From Taklimakanibacter sp049323275 (GTDB lineage Bacteria; Pseudomonadota; Alphaproteobacteria; Rhizobiales; Aestuariivirgaceae), in contig JBMOOM010000055.1 in NCBI GenBank assembly GCA_049323275.1, forward strand, positions 23,870 to 87,869: a stretch of 64,000 nt of DNA. The letters run 5' to 3'. The number at the start of each line of letters is the position of its first letter. Position 1 is the first letter of the stretch. Made by a program: the position numbers and the translations under genes. Of the stretch, positions 26,701-33,633 are shown one piece after another. The notes under the pieces were generated by a model. The model worked only from the letters and a program-made list of their open reading frames with translations. It was not told the origin of the DNA and made no database searches.

Positions 26701-26817
26701 AAGATGCATCGGGCGTTTGCTGGAGGCTCAGAGCCGTTCCTAGAGGAGCTTGCTCAGGTCCGCGTGGCCTTGATCCAAGGCGAACTGATCAATCTTTGTT
26801 CAAAGCCGGTGGACTGA
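23779..26817 (+). CDS. Large STAND-like P-loop NTPase, N-terminus missing
   Basis: A 1012-residue protein that begins at TTG with MTGPSGAGKSALMWLAANVM, i.e. directly at the Walker A motif. LGLVLDDIS-like GLVLDDISANIDLW is Walker B and LLGSIRQEDL is a sensor-like segment. A winged helix (about 180-240) and a long helical region follow, the order of STAND NTPases. In such proteins an effector or sensor domain precedes the P-loop. Here the frame stays open upstream (RGRVLLTGPSG) but runs into the SHOCT gene in another frame, so the 5' part seems deleted. Function may be lost. Its last 0.4 kb is duplicated at 57.5 kb. Confidence 0.65.
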   Translation: MTGPSGAGKSALMWLAANVMAGQGRWYQVGAAAGLASATAILRFIRSRKPNPVSSIGLVLDDISANIDLWNLIINDLRAVPNVFLLGSIRQEDLSLVADRSDTVVIPVSLSQDLARSVWEKLSERKLTNWPHWIEAFEQSDGLMLEYVHLLTQGKRLGALIDEQVHQRRDQGRTDELALIRVVAALSALDAEVDVAKLLPIVGLTKETAHQALVRLLNEHLILESRPGVLGGLHPLRSKALSQAAHDEAVFRSSDSLWLGLGAATAETLPHLVHRMVIAAPGDAAVIRKLADTLIEDGSFDIWIGVLTGLGLATLDRQVESFVSQLELHDLSRNLWSFAAMFQDPSIEIPDLSNFDQWSKLQKAVMAFRALPQSDLRSECLAHFESGWKLPEFASLKQANRLLSCFVPMGSAQAPAIPMLSIVGKGRDHKVNEIAELLSTAQAVGMDLAIRLAEHFGSEEDRFALFSAQIPWVTDPVIENEDGGRVVRANLYFVADEFQPSLNDRVVEVCEILAGISPLSDTAASDAINAAGEPVSFAGHNACSKKIPREGLPAKSRVAWNVAFRQLVIMKATVISLSEYTERMAELVRRADVILRQFTEQWIRGKNAIISDATASEVNQIVAESSRLAYAGPQTPPYDMTRPSSIASDDMLGALLSGALTNLLRRLVKLPIEEKPKSLAMFADSLVKQAEEQKASEIWKNCRSPPIESLTDISERLADLAAILHELAHDHDHLRKLMAAKPGRIGNRIHAAAFHSRRAADQRLDAKLRGVEGDLAAVGMKAQCVKRQGGKDGAGCWPPAEIAIVVELGDTKNDGDWLDGALSIGANHLGNEWPYTIVPACGGRPVLAFAMRLLLGTPWHDPNFGKEWAALLPGSIQSSEALEAFDQGIDACTIISAVVACGLGRLEKKEHAACLSAAMDKFKRNSESLTALAEQPETNFAVVGVEFLLKSWREVAAEFAAAKDSPKVDNPLCLKMHRAFAGGSEPFLEELAQVRVALIQGELINLCSKPVD

Positions 26818-26996
26818 CTAGGGAAACGATGATTGTGCAGCCATCCGCTTTGAAGGCTAGGGACCTCTGCGGCTTCGGATGGATTCGGCATTGCCATTGG
26901 GAGAACTTGGAAGCCCTTGTCGCAAGCCTATTCAAATAGGATTTTTCTTCTGTCCGACTTGCCTTGACTGGGTTTTCTTGTTCCTATATTGTTCTG
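26405..26996 (+). repeat. Copy 1 of a 0.59-kb duplication (NTPase tail plus leader)
   Basis: This stretch, from TTCAATCGTCAG inside the NTPase gene to GTTCTG upstream of the DprA-like gene, matches 57513-58099 base for base over most of its length. It spans the last 137 codons, the stop and about 180 bp of leader DNA with AAATAGGATTTTTCTTCT. Between the NTPase stop (26817) and the DprA start no other gene is seen. The leader may hold the promoter of the DprA gene. Confidence 0.85.
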
Positions 26997-27181
26997 GTCG
27001 TCGGTCGCAGCCCTATCTACTCGATTTCAAATGTTGAGCCCCGCGAAGCTGAACCGCACGCCTCCGGCCGTTTGTCCAACTTTCTGAAGTTAAGGCCATT
27101 GAAGCCCGAGAAATCTATCCTTGAGGGTTCGAGCGAACTAGTGGAAACTGAACAGAATCAAGTCAAATGAAGAAGGATCCC

Positions 27182-28069
27182 ATGTATCTTGCGGCGCGAA
27201 GCGATGGGCCGGCAATCGCGCCTATATCACCGAAGCGGGAACTCGGGGCATATGAAGCCCTTTGGCTTGAGCCCAAGGCGTCATTCAAATCAGTTGCCGA
27301 AAAATTCGCGACCGACCCATCGGCCCTTCCTTCCGACTTTGTCGCGCTGTCGGTCGCGGACAAGTGCGCCAACGAAGTTTTCGCAAGCCTGAAGAAGGCT
27401 GGTGTCCACCAGTTTGGGGTCAGGATCAATCACGCCGGCGACTACCCGATCAAGCTCAGGGATGCCCGTCATCCGGTCGAGCTCCTTTATTTTCAAGGCG
27501 CGTGGGAACTAACTGAAACTCGATGCGTCGCAGTGGTCGGCAGCCGGAAGGCTTCGGATGCCGGGCTGAAGCGCGCAGATCGGCTTGCCCGAGAATTGGT
27601 GGGCCGAGGCTTTACCGTAGTCTCGGGCCTGGCGGAGGGGATTGACACTGCCGCCCACAAGGCTGCGATTGCTGCGAACGGTCGAACCATCGCCGTTCTT
27701 GGGACGCCGCTGGGCCAGGTATACCCCAAGCAAAATCAAGATTTGCAGGCGTCGATCGCCAAGGAATTCCTGATAATTTCCCAGGTACCGGTCCTTCGGC
27801 ATGCCAGGCAAGCCATTCCGCAAAATCGGCTCTTCTTTCCCGAGCGCAATGTCACCATGAGCGCCTTGACCGAAGGCACGATCATTGTTGAAGCAGGCGA
27901 AACCTCAGGGACTTTGACTCAGGCACGAGCCGCCCTTCATCAGGGACGAAAGCTTTTCATACTCGACAGCTGCTTTTCACGGTCCGACATCACCTGGCCG
28001 GCGCGGTTTGAGAAGGAAGGGGCGATTCGGGTGCGGGTGCCGGAGGACATTTGGAAAGCCCTTGGCTGA
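27182..28069 (+). CDS. DprA/Smf-like protein
   Basis: A Rossmann-fold DprA/Smf protein of about 295 residues. The family motifs are clear: YFQGAWEL, CVAVVGSRKASDAGLKRADR, VVSGLAEGIDTAAHKAA, TIAVLGTPLGQVYPKQN, FPERNVTMSALTEGTIIVEA and GTLTQARAALHQGRKLF. DprA loads RecA on single-stranded DNA in transformation, but stand-alone DprA-like genes beside a phosphoribosyltransferase gene are typical of accessory regions and are suspected of a nucleotide-related defence role. The N-terminal 60 residues differ from housekeeping DprA, and no C-terminal winged helix is present. ATG 27182 has AAGGA five bases upstream; 27167 is an alternative. Confidence 0.85.
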   Translation: MYLAARSDGPAIAPISPKRELGAYEALWLEPKASFKSVAEKFATDPSALPSDFVALSVADKCANEVFASLKKAGVHQFGVRINHAGDYPIKLRDARHPVELLYFQGAWELTETRCVAVVGSRKASDAGLKRADRLARELVGRGFTVVSGLAEGIDTAAHKAAIAANGRTIAVLGTPLGQVYPKQNQDLQASIAKEFLIISQVPVLRHARQAIPQNRLFFPERNVTMSALTEGTIIVEAGETSGTLTQARAALHQGRKLFILDSCFSRSDITWPARFEKEGAIRVRVPEDIWKALG

Positions 28070-28715
28070 AAATTTCCGACTTTCTCGCATTGATGCCAGC
28101 AACATCGGCGACCACTGGTACCTCCAGGAAACCGATGAGTGCTATTATCTATTCGAATATACCTCGCACAAAAACTTCAGCTTCAGCCAGACCAACAATC
28201 TGATTTCTAACCTGAAGAAAAAGCCCGGTGGCGCCAACCGGCCAGGCTACCATTATAAAGGAAGGGCGATCCAGGAATGCGCCCAGCACCTTGCCGCGAC
28301 CATCGATCCCGCCTGGCTTCAAACAAGCACCCTTGTCCCAGTGCCGAGCTCGAAGGCGAGGGGGCACCCTGACTTTGATGATCGGATCGCCCGAATCTGC
28401 AGGAGTATTCGTCCAGTCCCGCCCCTCGACGTTCGCGAGCTGGTTCGACAAACCCAATCGCTTGTGGCCGCCCATGAGGTCGGGGATGGCCAACGACCCA
28501 AGCCCCAGGACATTCGAGCGGTCTACGAAATCGATGAAACCTTGACCAATCCTGTTCCCTTGCGGATCGGGATATTCGACGATGTCCTGACCAACGGGAC
28601 TCACTACAGGGCAATGCACGCAATCCTAAGCGAGCGATTTCCTGGGGTCCCGATAGTCGGGATCTTCATTGCCCGGCGTGTACTTCCAAATACTTTCGAG
28701 TCTGAACCGGCTTGA
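28062..28715 (+). CDS. Phosphoribosyltransferase-like protein (DprA partner)
   Basis: A ComF-like type I phosphoribosyltransferase fold. The PRPP loop is IGIFDDVLTNGTHYRAM, and TLVPVPSSKARGHPDFDDRI with VRELVRQTQSL match the usual upstream strand and flexible loop region. There is no N-terminal zinc-finger Cys set as in ComF. The best start is TTG 28062, which overlaps the DprA stop by 8 bases and gives about 217 residues. The tight overlap shows the two proteins work together; the substrate is unknown. Confidence 0.75.
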   Translation: MAENFRLSRIDASNIGDHWYLQETDECYYLFEYTSHKNFSFSQTNNLISNLKKKPGGANRPGYHYKGRAIQECAQHLAATIDPAWLQTSTLVPVPSSKARGHPDFDDRIARICRSIRPVPPLDVRELVRQTQSLVAAHEVGDGQRPKPQDIRAVYEIDETLTNPVPLRIGIFDDVLTNGTHYRAMHAILSERFPGVPIVGIFIARRVLPNTFESEPA

Positions 28716-28793
28716 CGAGGTTGGCTCTCCGATCCAAGCCTGGAATTTCAACGAGTATCAGGTTCATCAAGTCGATAGCTGATCAGACTGAAA

Positions 28794-29966
28794 ATGGTCG
28801 CAAAGCAGGTCACCAAACGCTCCCACTGGGTGCCTCAAGTCTATCTAAGAGCGTTTGCCGCCGACGCCCGACGAAGGAAGATCTGGCGGTTCAGCAAGAA
28901 TTTGGGAGATCCCCAGCTCAAGTCGATCGAGAAGGTCGCCGTTCGGTTTCACCTCTACGCACCCATGGACCAAGACGGCCGAAGGGATGACAGCTTGGAA
29001 CGGAAACTCTCCGATTTGGAGCAATGGTTCGATTCGCCGTTCTGGCGGGCGCTTCAGGAGGGTTACCCCGATCTCGGTTGGGAGCCGTTGCGGAAGATGG
29101 TCGCCTTGCTCGCAGCGACGATGTTTATGCGGACACCGGCAGTCCTCGAGATGATGCAGATGATGCATGCCGATTTGGTCGAGATGTTTTCGGGTCCTTT
29201 GGGCGTTCCTTCAGCGGTCGAGATCGGTGATCAGGTCCGAGAACTCAACCCGAGTGATTGGCCGGCCTACCGTGACGCATCGATGGATGATATCAAGCGT
29301 TTCTGGAACTCACAGATTAGCAGGGCGGGCACCTACGCCGAAATGTTGATGACCATGCGCTGGTCGATGCTCTGTTCTGATGAGCCAGTCTTCATTACCA
29401 CTGACAATCCAGTAGGGTTTATCCATCCGTCCCTGAAGTTTCGCGGGGTCAAGGATCCAGAGACGATGGTCATGTTTCCAATTAGCCCGACCCGGGTCTT
29501 GAGTTTCGATCAGTTGCACCGTGAGCCAGCCAATCAATATTACAAGCTGAAGGGGACAGGTGCTGTCCAAAACCTCCTGATCTGGCGGAACTCAATCGAA
29601 TATATGTTCTCTCATCGGGACCCAGACTTGGTGTGCGCTGAACTCCTTGAAGATGCCGGCTACCGAGGTCACAATGCACCGCTCTCCCACAGGTTCAGGG
29701 TCTACACCTCAGGCCAGAAGCGCCGGATGACGCCCTCAATCAAACGCGAAATGAAACGGCCTGCCGCCGTCGAGCCGGTCATCGGCCACATCAAGAACGA
29801 GCACCGCATGAGCCGCAATTATCTCGCCGGAACAGACGGCGACGCCATCAACGCCATCCTCGCTGCCGCCGGCTACAACTTCAGCCTCCTCCTCAACTGG
29901 CTGAGGAGGAGTGTGCGCCTCATCGGGATCTTGCTTCTCGGCGCAATCAGCCCGCTCACAACCTAA
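28794..29966 (+). CDS. DUF4238 protein fused to a transposase tail
   Basis: The first 300 residues match DUF4238, whose signature is the opening RSHWVPQVYLRAFA followed by WRFSKNL, SLERKLSDLEQWFDSPFWRA and the late WSMLCSDEPVFITTDNPVGF. DUF4238 genes occur in defence islands; no activity is established. From about residue 303 the sequence changes to SGQKRRMTPSIKREMKRPAA and EPVIGHIKNEHRM, which is the C-terminal end of an IS5-family DDE transposase. The junction lies in frame, so the host gene lost its own 3' end and uses the IS stop codon. The protein may still fold in its DUF4238 part. Confidence 0.75.
   Translation: MVAKQVTKRSHWVPQVYLRAFAADARRRKIWRFSKNLGDPQLKSIEKVAVRFHLYAPMDQDGRRDDSLERKLSDLEQWFDSPFWRALQEGYPDLGWEPLRKMVALLAATMFMRTPAVLEMMQMMHADLVEMFSGPLGVPSAVEIGDQVRELNPSDWPAYRDASMDDIKRFWNSQISRAGTYAEMLMTMRWSMLCSDEPVFITTDNPVGFIHPSLKFRGVKDPETMVMFPISPTRVLSFDQLHREPANQYYKLKGTGAVQNLLIWRNSIEYMFSHRDPDLVCAELLEDAGYRGHNAPLSHRFRVYTSGQKRRMTPSIKREMKRPAAVEPVIGHIKNEHRMSRNYLAGTDGDAINAILAAAGYNFSLLLNWLRRSVRLIGILLLGAISPLTT
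29700..29966 (+). mobile_element. IS5-family transposase 3' fragment
   Basis: About 88 codons of transposase C-terminus: KRRMTPSIKREMKRPAAVEP, VIGHIKNEHRMSRNYLAG and INAILAAAGYNFSLLLNWLR, with the late Glu of the DDE triad in EPVIGH. The rest of the element is absent. TTGTTCACGGTCGACA near 29973-29988 may be what is left of the right inverted repeat. Confidence 0.75.
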
Positions 29967-30156
29967 AAACCAGATTGTTCACGGTCGACAGTTGAACATC
30001 TGCTTTGATGTCGAAGTCAAATACATCAGCGGGATGCCACTCCGAGGGTACGAAAATGCCTGGGAAATGCTGAGGTCGATTGACTTTCAGGTTTTCGCGG
30101 CGACTGCCTACTTCATTGAGCTAGCAGGAGGATCAGTTCAGCGCGTTCAGGAAGCC

Positions 30157-31035
30157 TTATTCAACCAAGGACCTTGCAGCACTTGGATTGAGGTTATGAT
30201 CATTCTGCAGCCTAGGCTTTCGGAGGACACCGGCCAAATAACTTTTCTTACCGGTCGCGAATTGCTGCTTTTCATTGAAATTGCCGGTGCCTAAGCCGGC
30301 GAAATTCATGGCGCTCCTAACGAAAGGCCGAGGTATCCTCCGGGCAATCAAATCGGCTTTGCGCAAGTCCTCCATTTCCATGCCAGCTGTAATACCGCGA
30401 GTGATGTCACGGAGCCATATGGTCTCCATCCCGGAATTGGTGAGTTTCATCCTCAATCGCGGCAGTTTATCCGATCGCCTGTAATCGGCAAAAAGGAAGT
30501 GCCCCCCTGGCCTCAAAACCCGTAAAACCTCATTGAGAAAAGCGCTAAAATCGGGGTAATTCAACGATGATTCAATATTGACGACGATATCGAATCCAGC
30601 GTCCGGGAACGGCATCGATTGCGCATCGCCCGTCGTATAGTCGATCCCAAAGAGACTGAAGCGTTGCTGGCACTTTTTGACCTGTTGGGGCGCGATATCG
30701 AGGCCATTAAGCGAACGTGGGCGATAATGGCGCCAGATCCAGACAGTTCCACCCCCGAGGCCTGAGCTAACTTCAAGGGCGTCCTTACCTGTCCAATCAA
30801 CCTCGCGACCCAGTAAATCGTAAAGCTGGATCGGGTATCGGAAGGGTTCAAGCTCGGGCGGTAGCAACAGCTCCGTTCCCAACTGATAACCGTGATTCAT
30901 AAACAAGAGGTCACCTTCCCGATCGAACCGGGCTACGGCATTGTACCAAGCGACCATAAGTTGCTTTTTGAATCGCTTCGGAGTGACGTTCTTCCACAAT
31001 GAAAATAGGTCGAGGGTTGACAAAATTCCTCTCAT
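30157..31035 (-). CDS. Class I SAM-dependent methyltransferase
   Basis: A 292-residue methyltransferase of the Methyltransf_11 type. Motif I is DALEVSSGLGGGTVWIW (about residues 85-101) with the acidic SAM residue in SLNGLDIAPQQV, then YTTGDAQSMPFPDAGFDIVV and EVLRVLRPGGHFLFADYRRS. The helix-rich ends resemble small-molecule O- or C-methyltransferases. AAAGGG lies just upstream of ATG 31035. The 3' end lies 190 bp from the IS fragment on the other strand. Substrate unknown. Confidence 0.8.
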   Translation of the reverse strand: MRGILSTLDLFSLWKNVTPKRFKKQLMVAWYNAVARFDREGDLLFMNHGYQLGTELLLPPELEPFRYPIQLYDLLGREVDWTGKDALEVSSGLGGGTVWIWRHYRPRSLNGLDIAPQQVKKCQQRFSLFGIDYTTGDAQSMPFPDAGFDIVVNIESSLNYPDFSAFLNEVLRVLRPGGHFLFADYRRSDKLPRLRMKLTNSGMETIWLRDITRGITAGMEMEDLRKADLIARRIPRPFVRSAMNFAGLGTGNFNEKQQFATGKKSYLAGVLRKPRLQNDHNLNPSAARSLVE

Positions 31036-32117
31036 AGCCCTTTGACGACCAGGATGTGGGAAAGATCCTTGTGCGGGTAACCGGCGGAGCTAATGCTAAT
31101 TCCTCGAGCTGCCTGAGGTTCAAGGTCTGCCAGCCGTCTACCTTCTGCGGCTTATCGCCTCAAGAGAGGGAGGGTAGTTCCCGAGTGATCGGGATTCCAT
31201 GACCTGCGGGGACTAAACGAAGTGGCCGTCGTCACCGTAGCCCGCCCACTTCATAGGTGAACCCGATCTTAAAGGTGTCGCCCACGAGATCCAGCAGTCA
31301 GGTCGTGCATCATTCTTCTGATCAGCCGGGCGGCGAAGCGTTCATCGAAAAATGGGAAACGCTCCGGCACGAACGCCAACGGACCCTCGGACGTCCGGAA
31401 AGGGGAAGCCATTGCGCAAAGCCGACAAGGGCTTAGGTTAAGGTAGAGGGGGGACCGTCACTGACTGAGGAAATAGGATTCTAGGATCTTCGGATGCGGT
31501 CGCGTGTTAAGTTCTCCTGCCAGAGTGCTAACGACCAAGCCGCGTCGACTGTCCTAACTCACGCCTCAGTTATTCGAACTCGCAGCTATAGCAACCTGAG
31601 TTTTTCTATTCAGAAGTCAGCGGTCTACGTGAACAAGGGGGCGACTTTCAAGTGGCCGATGGCGCTAATCGTCGGTAGTTTGCCAGAATGGCAGGTCTGC
31701 TCCGATCCTACGATGGTTGTCGATCGCCAGAGTCTGCTTCAGGAGCTCTAGCTTTTGGTCAACGTTTCGAACCCTCTGAAGAAGTAGCGATCGTCCCGAT
31801 CCCATCCAATCTCCTAATCATGCCTCGAAAGTTACAGCTTTTGTTTAGAGAAACGGAAGTGCACGAGAAGTCCCGCAAATACATACGGATCGGACTTTGG
31901 ACGATAGCCGTGGTAATAATTTTGGCAGTCGAGTACAGAGATCTAGCCGGAAGCCTAATCTACAATTCGAAAACCATAAATTGATGGTCTCCTTAACTGC
32001 AGATTCCGGTGGTCGCGGGAAAGCAAACTGCTACATCGATCAAAAAACGCGCCGCTGACGAGCGCCGAGCCAAGCTAGGGCAGCGTTGCCGAGGTCACGC
32101 ATTGCGTCGACAAGCTT
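31036..32117. other. 1.1-kb region without a supported gene
   Basis: No convincing gene. The minus strand near 31420-31320 gives a short protein-like stretch (GPLAFVPERFPFFDERFAAR) ending in stops, which looks like gene decay. A 54-codon open frame at 31820-31984 (+) encodes one membrane segment (YIRIGLWTIAVVIILAVEY) but has no ribosome site. Base composition is less regular than in the flanking genes. Confidence 0.4.
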
Positions 32118-32890
32118 CTAGGCGTCGTCGACAATCAAGTGAGGACCATGATTTTGATAAATGGAACGGCATGAACAGTATGGCCGAGGATGATGGCACC
32201 CGTACCGGGCTGCATCACGATTGTTATTGCGAATAGGTGGAGGGAGATCGCAGAAATCATTCCCGGCACCACGGCGGGAAAGCATACAAAAGCAAAAGTC
32301 AGAACCTGACCGGGGAGCTCCTTCGGGGGCGATCAGAAGGGCGATCCATGTCCCAAGGACCAGGGCGATAGTGGTTGAAGTAATAGCGACCAAAAATGAA
32401 TAAAGGCAAGCATGAAGAAACTCTCTATCCTGAAGGACTTGGCTATACCAGGCGGTTGTCAAGTCGCCGATCAGAAAGGCAACGAAATTTGCATCCTTGA
32501 AGCTCATCGTCATCATTAAGGTTCTAGGTACCAGAAGGTATAGGACAAGCAGCCAATAAAAGGTGGTTCAGTGCCGTTCGTGGAACGCCGCAAATAGTCA
32601 TGCGCAACATCAGAAAGCCCCCTATTGCCAACCCGCATGAACATTCCAACCGTTCCAAGCGCCGTCACGAGCGTGATGTTGGTAAAAGCGGCGCCGATCG
32701 GCCAACGATTGGTCGCACCGAGGTGGTGATTGTCTCGAGAAATAGGGAAGTTGTCGAGCCCTCGAGAAGCATGGGTGATGCAAACAGGCCAATGCACGTG
32801 AACAACATTGATGACCAACCGGAAGCGATGCCGTCCCGGGGAGTGGCAGGATGATACGGCGCAAGCGCTCGCTCCCATCCCTCCATTTAT
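32118..32890 (-). pseudogene. Decayed polyamine-type ABC permease genes (potB 3' / potC 5')
   Basis: On the minus strand, pieces of two membrane-permease genes can be followed through frame changes. The first (about 32890-32520) ends like PotB (SLFLETITTSVR, then NRWPIGAAFTNITLVTALGT). The second (from about 32516) begins like PotC (YSFLVAITSTTIALVLGTWI) and continues in another frame as FPAVVPGMISAISLHLF and GAIILGHTVHAVPFIKI. Several shifts and the lack of C-terminus make both non-functional. A MerR-type promoter lies just upstream. Confidence 0.7.
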
Positions 32891-32925
32891 TACTGCCCTT
32901 TTCAAATTAAGCGTTCGGGTCGCTG

Positions 32926-32956
32926 AGTATAGGACCTCTAGTAGCTGGAGGGACAA
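32926..32956 (-). promoter_or_regulatory. MerR-type promoter A (19-bp spacer)
   Basis: On the minus strand: -35 TTGTCC (32956-32951), spacer CTCCAGCTACTAGAGGTCC of exactly 19 bp, -10 TATACT (32931-32926). The spacer holds the dyad CTCCAG-CTA-CTAGAG. It now points into the decayed permease genes. Confidence 0.7.
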
Positions 32957-33101
32957 ACGAGAATCAGCAACCGCGGTTGAGTTATGGTGGACCTGGAAAC
33001 CTCTTGAGAGCTCTGCGGCTTGCCGTCGACTGGCGGTGATCGTTCTTGTTGCACGTCATCGGGTCAGCTAGGCGCTTAACCCTAACCTGATGACGATTTC
33101 G

Positions 33102-33518
33102 TCAGTGTTCGCCATAACATAGTCGGTGACTGGCGAGGGCGCGGATCACGTAGCAGTCGTCGACGCGCCCGTCATGGGGTTTTGTGGTGATGCGGGTCAA
33201 CTCCTTCTCGAGCGATTGCAACTTAGTGATTTTATCGCGGACGACCCGCAATTGGTCGGTTGCGATTTGGTCAGCTCGTTCGCACGGCTTGTTGGGATTG
33301 GAGCTCAACTCGAGAAGTTCACGAATCGCGTTTATCGTCAGACCAAGTTCGCGAGCATGCTTGATAAACGCCAAGCGATCGCACTCCTCCTGTCTGTAGC
33401 GCCGCTGATTGCCGTCCGAGCGTTCAGCCGCACATATCAGTCCCCTCTGCTCGTAGTATCGGATGGTCGGAATTTTCACACCAGTGCGATTAGAGAGAGT
33501 TCCGATTGTAAGCACCAC
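33102..33518 (-). CDS. MerR-family metal-responsive regulator 1
   Basis: A 138-residue MerR regulator of the ZntR/CadR/PbrR type, which twists a 19-bp-spaced promoter when metal binds. The N-terminal winged helix reads IGTLSNRTGVKIPTIRYYEQ, followed by the dimer helix. Metal ligands are likely Cys79 (NPNKPCERAD) and the C-terminal Cys122, His131, Cys134 and His138 (CYVIRALASHRLCYGEH). GTG 33518 is chosen for GGAGG five bases upstream. The gene lies 113 bp downstream of the Zn/Cd ATPase gene and 145 bp upstream of promoter A, so it probably controls promoters A, B and C. Confidence 0.85.
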   Translation of the reverse strand: MVLTIGTLSNRTGVKIPTIRYYEQRGLICAAERSDGNQRRYRQEECDRLAFIKHARELGLTINAIRELLELSSNPNKPCERADQIATDQLRVVRDKITKLQSLEKELTRITTKPHDGRVDDCYVIRALASHRLCYGEH

Positions 33519-33633
33519 CAAGGCCTCCGTGGCTACTGGTGTGATCGATGTCGAAGACTTCGAAGTCGATTCAATTGGACATTGCGGTTGGCGCGACGGC
33601 GCTTAATCGCACTGTTTGACAGACTCTGGCAAT

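Noticed and set aside
26837..27166. An additional small gene between the NTPase and DprA genes
   Set aside because: The frames there are short, and the first half is duplicated with indels at 57.9-58.1 kb that break any frame, so it behaves as leader DNA.
29911..30294. A 127-codon plus-strand frame
   Set aside because: It runs across the IS end and overlaps the 3' end of the methyltransferase gene, with no motif or ribosome site.
31494..31984. Two small overlapping frames in the 31-32 kb gap
   Set aside because: Weak codon use; only the last 54 codons look like a membrane peptide and there is no ribosome site.
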